From Bradyrhizobium australiense (GTDB lineage: Bacteria; Pseudomonadota; Alphaproteobacteria; Rhizobiales; Xanthobacteraceae): a stretch of DNA of 64,000 bases. Shown here piece by piece: positions 24,849 to 34,394 of the stretch. The DNA is taken from the NCBI RefSeq assembly GCF_013114825.1, contig NZ_JAAVLX010000008.1:62001-126000 (forward strand). Reading direction: 5' to 3'. Under the pieces are notes generated by a model. The model saw nothing but the letters and a program-made list of their open reading frames with translations. It did not search any database and was not told where the DNA came from. The translations under genes and the position numbers were made by a program. Numbering within the stretch: the first letter of the stretch is position 1; each line of letters starts with the position of its first letter.

Positions 24849-26398
24849 GCACGGAGATTTCAGCGCTGGCCAACCGTCCGGTCATCATCGGCGGCGGCGC
24901 CGCCGGATTGATGGCAGCGCTTCAGATGGCGCCCGAACCGGTCGTGCTGTTGTCGAAGGCGCCGCTTGGCGCGGAGGCGTCAAGCCTGTGGGCGCAGGGC
25001 GGACTGGCCGCAGCGATGGGCGATGATGACGACCCTGCTCTGCACCTGGCCGACACGATCGCCGCTGGCGCGGGCCTGTGCGACGAAGCCGTCGCGCGCC
25101 GGATTGTCCAGGCGGCGCCTGCGGCCGTCGAGCACCTCGCCAGGCTAGGTGTCGCATTCGACCGGCGGCCCGACGGCGGCTGGCGGCTCGGCCTTGAAGC
25201 CGCACACAGCCGAAACCGCATCGTGCACGCTACCGGCGACGGCACCGGGCGCGAGATCATGCGTGCGCTGATCGCAGCGGTCCGCCGCTGCCCTTCGATC
25301 ACCTTGCTTGAAGGGGTCGAGGCGCGAAGCCTGATCGTCGAAGACAACTCCATCAGGGGCGTACTTGCGGTGAATGCCAAGAGACCGCTCGTGATCGACA
25401 CCACCCGTGTTGTGCTGGCGACTGGCGGCATTGGCGGCCTGTTTCTCGACAGCACCAACCCTGCCGGCTGCTTCGGCCAGGGACTGACGCTGGCGGCACG
25501 CGCGGGCGCCAAACTCTCCGATCTTGAGTTCGTCCAGTTTCACCCGACCGCCTTCGACGGGCCGTCGCGCCCGATGCCGCTGGTAACCGAGGCCGTACGC
25601 GGCGACGGCGCCATCCTGATCGACGACACCGGACAACGCTTCATGGCCGATCAGCCAGGTGCCGAGCTCGCGCCCCGCGACATCGTCGCCCGCGCGGTCT
25701 GGCGCCGCCGCGCCGAAGGACATCGCGTCTTCCTCGATGCGCGGCAACATCCGGGAGCGGAATTTGCAACACGTTATCCCGTCATCTCCGCCTTCTGCAA
25801 AATGGCCGGGATCGATCCCGCGACCGATCCGATTCCGGTGAGGCCGGCGGTGCACTACCATATGGGCGGTATCGCCGTTGATATCGAAGGCCGCAGCAGC
25901 GTGGACGGCCTCTGGGCCTGCGGGGAAGCCAGCCGCACCGGGCTGCATGGCGCCAACCGGCTCGCCAGCAATTCGCTGATGGAAGCCATCGTCTGTGCGC
26001 AATGGGTTGCAGAGAGCGTCACGGGCGCGAGCCGCGGCACGCTGAAAGCGCGCGTGGCCACTGCGCCTCCCCCCGCGTCCGATTCTTCGGCCGTGCGGCC
26101 GATCCTGTCGAAAGGCCTCGGCGTGCTCCGCGAGCGGCACGGCATCGAACGCGCGATCCGCAGCCTCTATCCGCTCGCCAACAGCAGCAGTGCAGCTTCC
26201 GATCCCGCGCTGATCGGATTGATGATCGCGGTCGGCGCCTGGCAGCGCGAGGAAAGCCGCGGCGGGCATTTTCGCAGCGACTTCCCCGACGCCTTGCCGT
26301 CCGCTGTGCCTTCATCCATCTCGCTTGCGGACGCGCTCGGCACCGCACGCGATATCGTTGGAACCGAATTCCTGTCTACCGGGAGCGCCCAGTCGTGA
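24845..26398 (+). CDS. nadB: L-aspartate oxidase
   Basis: 517 residues. FAD enzyme that oxidises aspartate to iminoaspartate for NadA. The dinucleotide-binding motif VIIGGGAAGLMAAL is at the start. HSRNRIVHATGDGTG, FVQFHPTAFD, RGDGAILID and HYHMGGIAVD are family signatures, and GLHGANRLASNSLMEAIV closes the FAD domain. The ATG in the ATGA overlap with nadA is chosen; the frame continues upstream inside nadA but that part is not protein-like. The GTGA overlap with nadC couples all three genes. Confidence 0.97.
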   Translation: MSTEISALANRPVIIGGGAAGLMAALQMAPEPVVLLSKAPLGAEASSLWAQGGLAAAMGDDDDPALHLADTIAAGAGLCDEAVARRIVQAAPAAVEHLARLGVAFDRRPDGGWRLGLEAAHSRNRIVHATGDGTGREIMRALIAAVRRCPSITLLEGVEARSLIVEDNSIRGVLAVNAKRPLVIDTTRVVLATGGIGGLFLDSTNPAGCFGQGLTLAARAGAKLSDLEFVQFHPTAFDGPSRPMPLVTEAVRGDGAILIDDTGQRFMADQPGAELAPRDIVARAVWRRRAEGHRVFLDARQHPGAEFATRYPVISAFCKMAGIDPATDPIPVRPAVHYHMGGIAVDIEGRSSVDGLWACGEASRTGLHGANRLASNSLMEAIVCAQWVAESVTGASRGTLKARVATAPPPASDSSAVRPILSKGLGVLRERHGIERAIRSLYPLANSSSAASDPALIGLMIAVGAWQREESRGGHFRSDFPDALPSAVPSSISLADALGTARDIVGTEFLSTGSAQS

Positions 26399-27264
26399 CA
26401 CTATCTCCACTTCTGCCTGTCATGTACGAGCCGCTGGTTCGAACCGCCCTGCTCGAAGACTTGGGCCGCGCCGGCGACATCACCGCGGACGCAATCGTTC
26501 CGGCCGACAGGCACGCCTCGCTGGTGCTGCGCGCGCGCCAGCCTGGCGTCGTGGCCGGGCTCGACATTGCGCGCTGTGCGTTTCAGCTCGTCAATCCTGC
26601 CATGCAGCTCGAGGCGGAACGCCCTGACGGCAGCGTGGTGGCGCCGGGAGACGTGATCGCAGCGATCGAGGGACAGGCGCGCGGGCTGTTGACCGGTGAA
26701 CGGACGGCGCTGAACTTTCTTTGCCATCTCAGCGGCGTCGCGACCGCAACGGCGTCGCTGGTATCGGCCGCGCAAGGCACCAAGGCGCGCATCGTCTGCA
26801 CCCGCAAGACCACGCCCGGATTGCGGACGCTGGAAAAATACGCGGTCCGCGCCGGCGGTGGCAGCAATCACCGTTTTGGCCTCGATGACGCCATTCTGAT
26901 CAAGGACAACCATATCGCGCTGGCCGGCGATATCAGGACCGCGATCGAGCGCGCAAAAGCGCATGCCGGTCACCTCGTCAAGATCGAGGTCGAGGTGGAT
27001 ACCCTGTCGCAACTCGAACAGGCCCTTGCGGTTGGCGTGGATGCTGTACTGCTCGACAACATGACGGTCGAGCAACTGCGACAGGCGGTGGCGATGACCG
27101 GCGGCCGGGCGATCACCGAAGCCTCCGGCCGCGTCACGGCCGAGACGGCCAAGGCGATTGCGGCGACCGGCGTCGACCTGATTTCCGCCGGCTGGCTGAC
27201 CCACAGCTCCGCCGCACTTGATATCGGACTCGACTATCTCGGACTCAACCGGCAGGTAGCGTAG
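26395..27264 (+). CDS. nadC: Nicotinate-nucleotide pyrophosphorylase (carboxylating)
   Basis: 289 residues. Converts quinolinate and PRPP to nicotinate mononucleotide. Signatures: LLEDLGRAGDITADAIVP, GERTALNFLCHLSGVAT, CTRKTTPGLRTLEKYAVRAGGGSNHRFGLDDAILIKDNH (substrate-binding Arg, His and Lys), and ISAGWLTHSSAALDIGLDY at the end. The GTG at 26395 overlaps the nadB stop. It completes the de novo NAD branch from aspartate, with NadQ as the likely repressor of all three genes. Confidence 0.96.
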   Translation: MTLSPLLPVMYEPLVRTALLEDLGRAGDITADAIVPADRHASLVLRARQPGVVAGLDIARCAFQLVNPAMQLEAERPDGSVVAPGDVIAAIEGQARGLLTGERTALNFLCHLSGVATATASLVSAAQGTKARIVCTRKTTPGLRTLEKYAVRAGGGSNHRFGLDDAILIKDNHIALAGDIRTAIERAKAHAGHLVKIEVEVDTLSQLEQALAVGVDAVLLDNMTVEQLRQAVAMTGGRAITEASGRVTAETAKAIAATGVDLISAGWLTHSSAALDIGLDYLGLNRQVA

Positions 27265-27275
27265 CTTTCGGCGGA

Positions 27276-28088
27276 TTACTCGGCCGCGCGCATGGTGGCC
27301 TTGTCTTCGCGCATCAGGCGGTTGTTGCGCTGGACCACCGAATAGGTCGCTAGCGCAAACAGGATCACCAGGCCCTGGATCGATAGCGCTTCCATCGACG
27401 GATTTAGGCCGATCGCGGTCAGGAACGCCGAGCCCTTGATTTCGGTTACCGTGATGATCGCCTGTTCCTGGAACTCCTGCACCGCCTCGCCGATGAACTT
27501 GATCGCCATCACAAACAGGAACGCCGAGGTGATGATGAACAGCGGGCGCAGCGGAAGCTTTCGCGCAATCAGGTTGATGAAATAGAACAGCACGGCAAGG
27601 CCCGCCGTCGCCGCCGCCAGGCCGGCGAACAGCCCCGCGCTCCAGCCGCCTTCGGTCGTCGCCAGCGCGTTGATGAACAGCACGGTTTCGGCGCCCTCGC
27701 GGAACACCGCGAGGAAGGCCAGCGCGCCGACCGCCCACACCGTGTCCTGCGACAGCGCATGGTCGGCCTTGTGCGCGAGATAATCCTGCCAACCGCGCGG
27801 ATCCTGCTTCACCATCAGCCAGCCGCTGACATAGAGCATCAGGGCAGCGGCGAAGAGAATGATGATGCCTTCGAGGATGTCACTGTGCTCGCCGGAATTG
27901 AGTACCGCGAACAACCAGGCGGCGACGATGCTGGCGCCCACGGCCGCGAGCGCGCCGCCGTACAGCGCCTGAAGGCGGTGGGCGGCGCCGGCCCTGGTCA
28001 GGTAGCCCGCGAGTGCCGCGATCACCAGCATGGCTTCGAGCCCCTCGCGGAGCAGGATGACGGCGGCCTGGATGAATGCTGACGACAT
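27276..28088 (-). CDS. FTR1 family iron permease
   Basis: 270 residues, seven-transmembrane iron-permease fold. The two ferric-iron REGxE motifs are REGLEAML (near residue 15) and FREGAETVLF (near 130), each in a membrane helix, as in EfeU/Ftr1. EfeO and EfeB are absent from this window, so it could work alone or with partners elsewhere. The tail (QRNNRLMREDKATMRAAE) is cytoplasmic and basic. It converges with nadC, 11 bases between stops. I saw no definite iron box upstream. Confidence 0.9.
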   Translation of the reverse strand: MSSAFIQAAVILLREGLEAMLVIAALAGYLTRAGAAHRLQALYGGALAAVGASIVAAWLFAVLNSGEHSDILEGIIILFAAALMLYVSGWLMVKQDPRGWQDYLAHKADHALSQDTVWAVGALAFLAVFREGAETVLFINALATTEGGWSAGLFAGLAAATAGLAVLFYFINLIARKLPLRPLFIITSAFLFVMAIKFIGEAVQEFQEQAIITVTEIKGSAFLTAIGLNPSMEALSIQGLVILFALATYSVVQRNNRLMREDKATMRAAE

Positions 28089-28240
28089 GAAACGGACCTT
28101 CGTTTTGGTTCGTTTTATCGCCCAAACGATTCAAGTAAAGCGGTCGCACGCCACACAAATGCGTCAAGGCTGGCGCGCGGCCAGAAAGCCCTGCAAATCG
28201 GGCATTTCCTGAGATGGCGCAAGATTAGAATTGCTCAATT

Positions 28241-29323
28241 TCAGCCGGGCTGTCCGAGCGGCATCGCCAGCTTCTGCTGGTCGCGCTCCGTGCGCCGCGA
28301 AGCCAGACGTTCCGTCTGCAGGACCGCCAGCGTCAGGACCACGATCGCGATGGCCTGATGGGCCAGCGCGAGATCGATCGGCACCTGATGCAGCAGCGTA
28401 AGAATGCCGAGGCCGGCCTGCAGAGTGATCGCCGCCAGCAGAGACCAAGCGCCGCCGACGACGGCGATACCGGCCCGCGACCTCACGCTATCGACCGCAT
28501 GAAGGACTGCCAGCGCCAGCAGCGCATAAGCGGTCATGCGGTGCTCGAACTGCACGGTGAGCGTGTTGTCGAACAGGTTGCGCCACCACGGCTCCTCGAA
28601 GAACAGCCGCCCCGCCGATGGAATGAAGGCGCCGTCGATCTCGGGCCAGGTGTTGTATACCCGGCCCGCCCGCAGGCCCGCGACCAGCGCGCCAAAATAA
28701 ATCTGGACGAAAGTCAGGGCGAGCACAGCCGCCCCGGAGATCTTAAGCCGAGCGGGAACAACCGGCTGCGGATGCACGCTCATCCGTCGCAATGTCCAGA
28801 CGATCGACGCAAAGATAATCAGCGCCAGCACCAGATGCGTCGCCAGACGATACTGGGACACTTCCGTCCGCTGCGAGAGACCAGAGGCGACCATCCACCA
28901 ACCGACCGCGCCCTGCAGCGCGCCGAGGGCGAAGATCAGCCACAGCCGCTTTTTCAATTCGGCGCTGAATGCGCCACGCCACAGGAAGTACAGGAACGGC
29001 AGCAGGTAGACCGCGCCGATCACGCGCCCGAGCAGGCGATGGCTCCATTCCCACCAGAAGATGGTCTTGAACTCCGACAGGCTCATGCCGGCGTTGAGTT
29101 CGCGGTACTGCGGAATGGCCTTGTAACCCTCGAACGCCTGCGCCCATTGCGCCTCGTTGAGCGGCGGCAGCGTACCGGTAACCGGCTTCCATTCCACGAT
29201 CGACAATCCGGATTCCGTCAGCCGCGTGGCGCCGCCGACCAGCACCATGAGAGCGATCAGCGCGGCGACCACGATCAGCCACCATCGGACGGCGCCGGCC
29301 TGCTGTGCGGAACTAACGGTCAT
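28241..29323 (-). CDS. ctaA: Heme A synthase
   Basis: 360 residues, eight predicted membrane helices. COX15/CtaA family enzyme that oxidises heme O to heme A for aa3-type cytochrome oxidase. Signatures: VLVGGATRLTESGLSIVEWKPVTGTLPP, FKTIFWWEWSHRLLGR (heme-ligand His region), and FEHRMTAYALLALAVLHAV and TLLHQVPIDLALAHQAIAI for the second half. The length is that of the alphaproteobacterial type. Other cta genes are not in the window. It is divergent from the DUF2842 gene. Confidence 0.96.
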   Translation of the reverse strand: MTVSSAQQAGAVRWWLIVVAALIALMVLVGGATRLTESGLSIVEWKPVTGTLPPLNEAQWAQAFEGYKAIPQYRELNAGMSLSEFKTIFWWEWSHRLLGRVIGAVYLLPFLYFLWRGAFSAELKKRLWLIFALGALQGAVGWWMVASGLSQRTEVSQYRLATHLVLALIIFASIVWTLRRMSVHPQPVVPARLKISGAAVLALTFVQIYFGALVAGLRAGRVYNTWPEIDGAFIPSAGRLFFEEPWWRNLFDNTLTVQFEHRMTAYALLALAVLHAVDSVRSRAGIAVVGGAWSLLAAITLQAGLGILTLLHQVPIDLALAHQAIAIVVLTLAVLQTERLASRRTERDQQKLAMPLGQPG

Positions 29324-29429
29324 GAAACCCGTTTTGGTCGCCCCCTAAGGCGCGCTTGATTGAATTGGCGCGCCCCTTATAGTCCGCCTCTTCCCGCGCG
29401 CAACCCGCCACGAGCCCGACAAATCCGCC

Positions 29430-29642
29430 ATGACGATACGCACCCGCAAATTCTTCGGAACCCTCGCTTTGCTGGCGTTGGTCCTGGTGTGGTCGCTGTT
29501 GGGAATGACCATCGCCCAGACGCCATGGCTGGCCAATTCGGGCCTGCTGCAGGCGATCTTCTATGTCGTGGCAGGCCTTGGGTGGGTGCTGCCGGCGATG
29601 CCGATCGTGAGCTGGATGTCGCGGCCCGACCGCGCCGCCTAG
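29430..29642 (+). CDS. DUF2842 small membrane protein
   Basis: 70 residues with two membrane helices (TLALLALVLVWSLLGMTIA and GLLQAIFYVVAGLGWVLPAMPIVSWM), ending MSRPDRAA, the usual DUF2842 pattern in Rhizobiales. Function unknown. It is divergent from ctaA and converges with the deacetylase-like gene, one base between stops. Its frequent company with oxidase or heme genes may hint at a membrane-assembly role, but this is a guess. Confidence 0.88.
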   Translation: MTIRTRKFFGTLALLALVLVWSLLGMTIAQTPWLANSGLLQAIFYVVAGLGWVLPAMPIVSWMSRPDRAA

Positions 29643-29643
29643 A

Positions 29644-30696
29644 TCAGACCCAATTGTCCCGGGTCGGCCTGACCGCGGGAAACATCATCCCCGACAGCAT
29701 CACGCGCATCATGCGCAGCGAATCCTGCCGTCCGTCCCAGGCGATACGCGGCAATGCATGCAGGTTCGTATATCCCTTGGCCTCGACGATGCCCGGGATC
29801 GTCGATACCGCGCTAGCAAAACCTGCCTCCTGCGCCATGACGACGTGCTCGCGGCGCCAGGATTGCCGGTCACCGAACGGATACGCAAAATGCCTGACGG
29901 CGCGGCGCAAGGCAGCCTCCGCGACGGCCTTTCCCATCGTCATCTCGCGTTGCGCCTCGGCCTCCTTCAGGTTGGATAACACGTGATAGTTCACGGTTGC
30001 ACTGCCGAGCGTCACCAGCGGATCAGCAGCGAGCTTGGCCAGATCGTCCCAGTCCATCGAGGCAGCGCGCGACAACCCCGCGAGATCGACGGAATAGCGC
30101 GTGCAGAGGTCATGGATCGCGAACGAAAGATCCGGCGGCGGCAGCGTTCGCATCCAGCTCGTCAGAAATTCGAACGTATCATACTTCTCTGGCGTGCTGC
30201 GCGTTGAGAAGCGCCGCTCTCTGCGGTCCATCACCAGGATGATGCGATCCTCGCGCGCGATCATGTCTTCCAGCGCCAGCCACCAGGCTTCGCCGAGCCC
30301 ATCCGGAAATGCCGTCGGGAAGTAGACGGAGAAGGGCACGCCGTGCTTCGCCAGAATGGGATAGGCCTGCGTGATGACATCCTTGCAGCCGCCGTCGAAT
30401 GTCAGGCAGGCAAACCGATTGGCCTTTGGCAGCGTGACCGCCCGCCGGCACACCTCGTCCATCGTGATCAGGTCGAAGTTCCAGCGCTTCAGCGCACCGA
30501 GCGTCCGGTCGAGAAACTGCGGCGTGATTTCACGCCACCGGTTGGGCTGAAACGGCCGGGAATCGCACGGACGAACGCGCTCGAACCGCAAAATGACGCC
30601 GGCCCCGCCGCTCTCGCGCTGCTTCAGCCTGAAATAACCGCTGAAATACGCGAGCTCCATCCAGGCCCGCCGCCAAATTCCGATATCCGACGCCAA
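29644..30696 (-). CDS. Polysaccharide deacetylase-like protein, metal site lost
   Basis: 350 residues, NodB-fold. The fold landmarks are present: LTFDGGCKDV where enzymes have TFDDGYRD, PFSVYFPTAF, LGSATVNYHVLSNL where enzymes have GAHTVNHxxL, and HFAYPFGDR. Compared with the consensus, the metal-binding second Asp is Gly and both metal-binding His positions are Ala and Tyr. The three ligands of the catalytic metal are therefore replaced, so deacetylase activity is unlikely by the normal mechanism. A binding or regulatory role in exopolysaccharide formation is my inference. It is divergent from the CelD-like gene. Confidence 0.82.
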   Translation of the reverse strand: MASDIGIWRRAWMELAYFSGYFRLKQRESGGAGVILRFERVRPCDSRPFQPNRWREITPQFLDRTLGALKRWNFDLITMDEVCRRAVTLPKANRFACLTFDGGCKDVITQAYPILAKHGVPFSVYFPTAFPDGLGEAWWLALEDMIAREDRIILVMDRRERRFSTRSTPEKYDTFEFLTSWMRTLPPPDLSFAIHDLCTRYSVDLAGLSRAASMDWDDLAKLAADPLVTLGSATVNYHVLSNLKEAEAQREMTMGKAVAEAALRRAVRHFAYPFGDRQSWRREHVVMAQEAGFASAVSTIPGIVEAKGYTNLHALPRIAWDGRQDSLRMMRVMLSGMMFPAVRPTRDNWV

Positions 30697-30825
30697 CGTC
30701 CCGCCCTCAACATGCGGTCGCGCTGCCCCGCCGCGCCCGCATTGTATTACCCTTTGTTGACATTTCCCTGCGAAGGTCGGCCAAAGCCGAAATTGTAAAC
30801 AAATTCATATAACACGGGCTCTGCG

Positions 30826-32016
30826 ATGACCATGGCTGCCGCAATTAAAGACCAAACGGCGGATCGAGATGTATGGTCGAAGGCGAGCCGCATCGCCGGC
30901 ATCGAGGTCGTTCACGACCTCGCCGCCGCCGAAGATGTCTGGCGCAGCCTCGAAGGCGCGCAAAGCTTCTTTACGCCGTATCAGCGGTTCGACTTCCTTA
31001 GCCCCTGGCAGCGGCAGGTCGGCGCGCGCGAAGGCCTCGTTCCCTTCATCGTGATCGCCTACGACGCGCAACGCCGTCCGCTGCTGCTGCTCCCGCTCGC
31101 ACTCAGGCACGCCTATGGCGCGCGTTGCGCCGGTTTCATGGGCGGCAAGCATTCCACCTTCAACATGGCGCTGTTCGACCGCGATTTCGCCGCAAGCGCA
31201 ACGCAAGCCGATCTCGACGGCCTGATATCGGCGATATCGCAGCAGTCCGGGGCCGACGTCCTCGCGCTGCACCAGCAACCGGTTCGCTGGCGCGACCTGC
31301 CCAATCCGTTCGCTTTGCTGCCGCATCAGCCATCCGCCAATGATTGCCCGCTCCTGGTGATCCAGCCAGACGCTGCGCCCGCCGCGCTGATCAGCAGCTC
31401 GTTCCGGCGCCGCCTCAAGGGCAAGGAACGCAAGCTGCAGTCGCTGCCCGGCTATCGCAGTTATATTGCATCGTCAGAGGCCGACATCACCCGGCTGCTC
31501 GACTGGTTCTTCCGCGTCAAGCCGCTGCGGATGGCGGAGCAGAAGCTGCCGAATGTCTTCGCCGATCCCGGCATCGAGGAATTCGTCCGCAGCGCCTGCA
31601 TCGCGCCGCTCGCCGGCGGCAGGCACGCCATCGACATCCATGCGCTGGAATCCGACGAGGAAGTGATCGCGATCTTCGCCGGCGTCGCCGACGGCCATCG
31701 CTTCTCGATGATGTTCAATACCTACACGATGTCTGCGAATTCGAAGTACAGCCCGGGCTTGATTTTGATGCGCGAGATTATCGATCACTATGCCGGACAG
31801 GGTTATCGCGCCCTCGACCTCGGAATCGGATCGGACGACTACAAGCGGCTGTTCTGCAAGAGCGACGAGCCGATCTTCGACAGCTTCATCCCGCTCAGCC
31901 AACGCGGCAAGCTTGCCGCCAGCGTGATGTCGGGTCTCAACCGCACCAAGCGGCTCGTGAAGCACAATCCGGCGCTGCTGGAGATGGCGCAAAAGCTGCG
32001 CAGCGCGTTTAGCTAG
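30826..32016 (+). CDS. GNAT-fold protein, CelD/BcsL-like
   Basis: 396 residues, with the acyl-acceptor domain pair of the CelD/cellulose biosynthesis GNAT family. EDVWRSLEGAQSFFTPYQRFDFLSPWQRQ starts the first half, FRRRLKGKERKLQSLPGY the linker, and ADGHRFSMMFNTYTMSANSKYSPGLILMREIIDHYAGQGYRALDLGIGSDDYKRLFCKSDEPIFDSF the C-terminal acetyl-CoA-like fold. Such proteins may acylate extracellular polysaccharides. Its location beside the EPS genes supports this. The start is ATG 30826 with a second ATG two codons later. Confidence 0.85.
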   Translation: MTMAAAIKDQTADRDVWSKASRIAGIEVVHDLAAAEDVWRSLEGAQSFFTPYQRFDFLSPWQRQVGAREGLVPFIVIAYDAQRRPLLLLPLALRHAYGARCAGFMGGKHSTFNMALFDRDFAASATQADLDGLISAISQQSGADVLALHQQPVRWRDLPNPFALLPHQPSANDCPLLVIQPDAAPAALISSSFRRRLKGKERKLQSLPGYRSYIASSEADITRLLDWFFRVKPLRMAEQKLPNVFADPGIEEFVRSACIAPLAGGRHAIDIHALESDEEVIAIFAGVADGHRFSMMFNTYTMSANSKYSPGLILMREIIDHYAGQGYRALDLGIGSDDYKRLFCKSDEPIFDSFIPLSQRGKLAASVMSGLNRTKRLVKHNPALLEMAQKLRSAFS

Positions 32017-32031
32017 AATCAGTGTCAGACG

Positions 32032-32118
32032 GTAGGGTGGGCAAAGGCGCACTTGCGCCGTCCCCCCATTTCACGGCTTCAGCTGAATGGTGGGCACGCT
32101 TCGCTTTGCCCACGCTAC
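32032..32118. repeat. Palindromic repeat, GTAGGGTGGGCAAAG family
   Basis: Left arm GTAGGGTGGGCAAAGGCGC, right arm CTTTGCCCACGCTAC, with inner GGTGGGCACGC. It lies between convergent CelD-like and chain-length genes and could end both transcripts. A second copy is at 38895. Confidence 0.85.
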
Positions 32119-32126
32119 AAGATCGT

Positions 32127-34394
32127 TCACGCCGCCACCACACGCGGGCCGGGCTCGACGGCATCGGGTGCATGACACGGTTTGCTCAGCATTATCACCT
32201 CGGAAAAGCCGACCGCCTTGAGCTGATCGCACATCGATGCGCGCGCCTCCTGCGTCATTGACGCTTCGGGCACAACGACCGCCCGCGCCTGCGACGTCAG
32301 CAGTTCAGCCGGCAGATCGGAGGCCGTGCCGGCATCCAGCAGCACGTGATCGTAAACCCGCAGCAATGCGTCGATTGCAAGTGTGAGCCGCGGCGACTGA
32401 AGCTGTGCGCGGTCGAAGCCGGGGCGTCCGGCGCTGACCAGATGAACCCGCGACATCATGTCCTTGGTGATGATCTGCGCAAACGAGGCTTCGCCCTGCA
32501 TCAGTTCGGCAAGCCCCGGCGCCACCGGATCGACTGATGCCGCCGCCATCGCCGGCGAAGAGGCCACGAGATCGACCACCACGACTTTTGCCTGCCGCGC
32601 CATCAGCCGCGCCAGAGTCAATGCGGTCAGCGTGATGCTCTCGCTCGATGCCGTGCCGAGCACGGTGACCTTGTGTGAAGCGTGACCTTCACCAACCAGC
32701 GCATCAGCCAGTTGCTCGATTTCACTGATGTCCGCGGCATCCATGCGAGGGCCATCCGCGCGCGGCTCGTGCAATACTGGCTCGGACGCGTGATCCGCGG
32801 CAGCGAAGTCCGCCGCAGGAAGCTCTGGCGCGATCGCCGGCGCACGCACCGGTTCCGGCGGAAAAGCCAGGAGAATTTCAGGCGCAATTTCACGCACAAC
32901 TTCCGGCGAAGCCCTACCTTGCGTCCGCGGCGCGGTCATTCGCAAGAGCTCGCCGGTCGCGATCGCGCCTGACGTGAGCAGCAGGGTCGCCAGCGTCGCG
33001 ATCAAGACGATCGGCAGCTTCTTCGGATAGGCCGGCGTGTTGGAAACCGTCGCGCGGGAGATGACGCGACCATCGGCCGGCGCCGCCTCGATATTTTCGC
33101 GGGTGTTCGCCTCACGGTATTTGGCGAGATAGGATTCCAGCAGGTCACGCTGGGCCTTGGCCTCGCGCTCGAGTGCACGGAGCTGCACGTCCTGGCCGTT
33201 GGTCGAGGACGCCTGCTTTTTCAACTGATCGAGGCTCGCCGTCAGGCCTTCGACCCGGCCGCCGGCGATGCGGGCGTCGTTCTCCAACGAGCGGGACACC
33301 TTGCCCGCCTCCTCACGCAACTGCCGATCGAGATCGGCAAGCTGGGCCTTCAATTCCTTGATACGGGGATGACCGCCGAGCAGCGTCGAGGATTGCTCGG
33401 CGAGTTGCGCGCGCAGCGTCACGCGCTGCTCGGACAGCCGCCGGACCAGTTCGGAATTGAGCACCTCGGAAGCCTCGATCGGCCTGCCGCTCTGAAGCAT
33501 TTCCTTGATCAGTCGCGCCTTCGATTCCGCATCCGACTTCAGCGCGCGGGCATTATTCAACTGCGTGTTGATCTCGCCCATCTGCTGGTTGGACAGCGTG
33601 GTATTGTTGGTGCCCACGAACAGGCTCGACTTGGAGCGGAAATCCTCGACTCGCGATTCGGCCTCGGCGACTCGCTTGCGTAAGTGGTCAATTTCACCCG
33701 AAAGCCACTGGCTCGCGGACTTCGCTTGCTGCTGCCGGGCGTCCTGCTGCAGCACCAGATAGCCTTCCGCGATCGAATTAGCGACACGCGCGGCGAGTTC
33801 GGGATCGCGCGACTGGAATTCGACGACGATGACGCGGGACTTGTCGACCGCATAGGCCGTGAAGCGGTCGTAATAGGCTTCCAGCACGCGCTCTTCCGGC
33901 GTCAGCGAAAACGGGTCGCGCCCGATACCGACCAGGGCCAACAGCGACCTCAGCGGCGAGGACCCCTGCAGCACCGGATCGAATTCGGGACGCTCGGCAA
34001 GCTTGTTCTTTTTGATGATCTCGCGGGCCAGATCGCGCGATTGCACCAATTGCACCTGGCTGGTGACGGCCTCGGCATCGAGCGCGCTGCGCTCCTCGTT
34101 GCGCTCGCCGTTCGGCCGCAGGAAAACGTTCTCGCGCCCGTCGACCAAGATGCGCGCTTCCGACTTGTAGCGCGGCGTGATCATGTTGACCGCGGCCAGC
34201 GACAGGACGAGTGCCAGCACTGTCGGAATGATGATCCAGTTCCGCCTGCGCATCAGCGCCTGACCGAGCGCGTGCAGATCGAGATCTCCGGATTCGGAAG
34301 TGCCAACAGGCTTTTGAGCCGGAGGCGCCGGTCTTGCCACAGCCCGCTGCACGACCGGCTTGTCCTTGCCTGCACGCCAAAACGCCAAACGCAT
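32127..34394 (-). CDS. Exopolysaccharide chain-length / transport protein (GumC/Wzz-like)
   Basis: About 755 residues. An N-terminal membrane helix (WIIIPTVLALVLSLAAVNM) is followed by the Wzz domain (YKSEARILVDGRENVFLR), a long coiled-coil periplasmic region (residues about 190-470) and a second helix (LPIVLIATLATLLLTSGAI). The C-terminal domain resembles tyrosine-autokinase ATPases, yet the phosphate loop GxxxxGK[ST] reads GTASSESITLT, without the Lys; VVVDLVAS keeps the partner Asp. No C-terminal Tyr cluster is seen. It is thus probably a polymerisation/export regulator without kinase activity. GGGAG before ATG 34394 decides the start over 34415. Confidence 0.88.
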   Translation of the reverse strand: MRLAFWRAGKDKPVVQRAVARPAPPAQKPVGTSESGDLDLHALGQALMRRRNWIIIPTVLALVLSLAAVNMITPRYKSEARILVDGRENVFLRPNGERNEERSALDAEAVTSQVQLVQSRDLAREIIKKNKLAERPEFDPVLQGSSPLRSLLALVGIGRDPFSLTPEERVLEAYYDRFTAYAVDKSRVIVVEFQSRDPELAARVANSIAEGYLVLQQDARQQQAKSASQWLSGEIDHLRKRVAEAESRVEDFRSKSSLFVGTNNTTLSNQQMGEINTQLNNARALKSDAESKARLIKEMLQSGRPIEASEVLNSELVRRLSEQRVTLRAQLAEQSSTLLGGHPRIKELKAQLADLDRQLREEAGKVSRSLENDARIAGGRVEGLTASLDQLKKQASSTNGQDVQLRALEREAKAQRDLLESYLAKYREANTRENIEAAPADGRVISRATVSNTPAYPKKLPIVLIATLATLLLTSGAIATGELLRMTAPRTQGRASPEVVREIAPEILLAFPPEPVRAPAIAPELPAADFAAADHASEPVLHEPRADGPRMDAADISEIEQLADALVGEGHASHKVTVLGTASSESITLTALTLARLMARQAKVVVVDLVASSPAMAAASVDPVAPGLAELMQGEASFAQIITKDMMSRVHLVSAGRPGFDRAQLQSPRLTLAIDALLRVYDHVLLDAGTASDLPAELLTSQARAVVVPEASMTQEARASMCDQLKAVGFSEVIMLSKPCHAPDAVEPGPRVVAA

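Noticed and set aside
28089..28240. Possible iron-responsive (Irr/Fur/RirA) box before the iron permease
   Set aside because: Only a half-site-like TTAGAA is present; no dyad of adequate quality.
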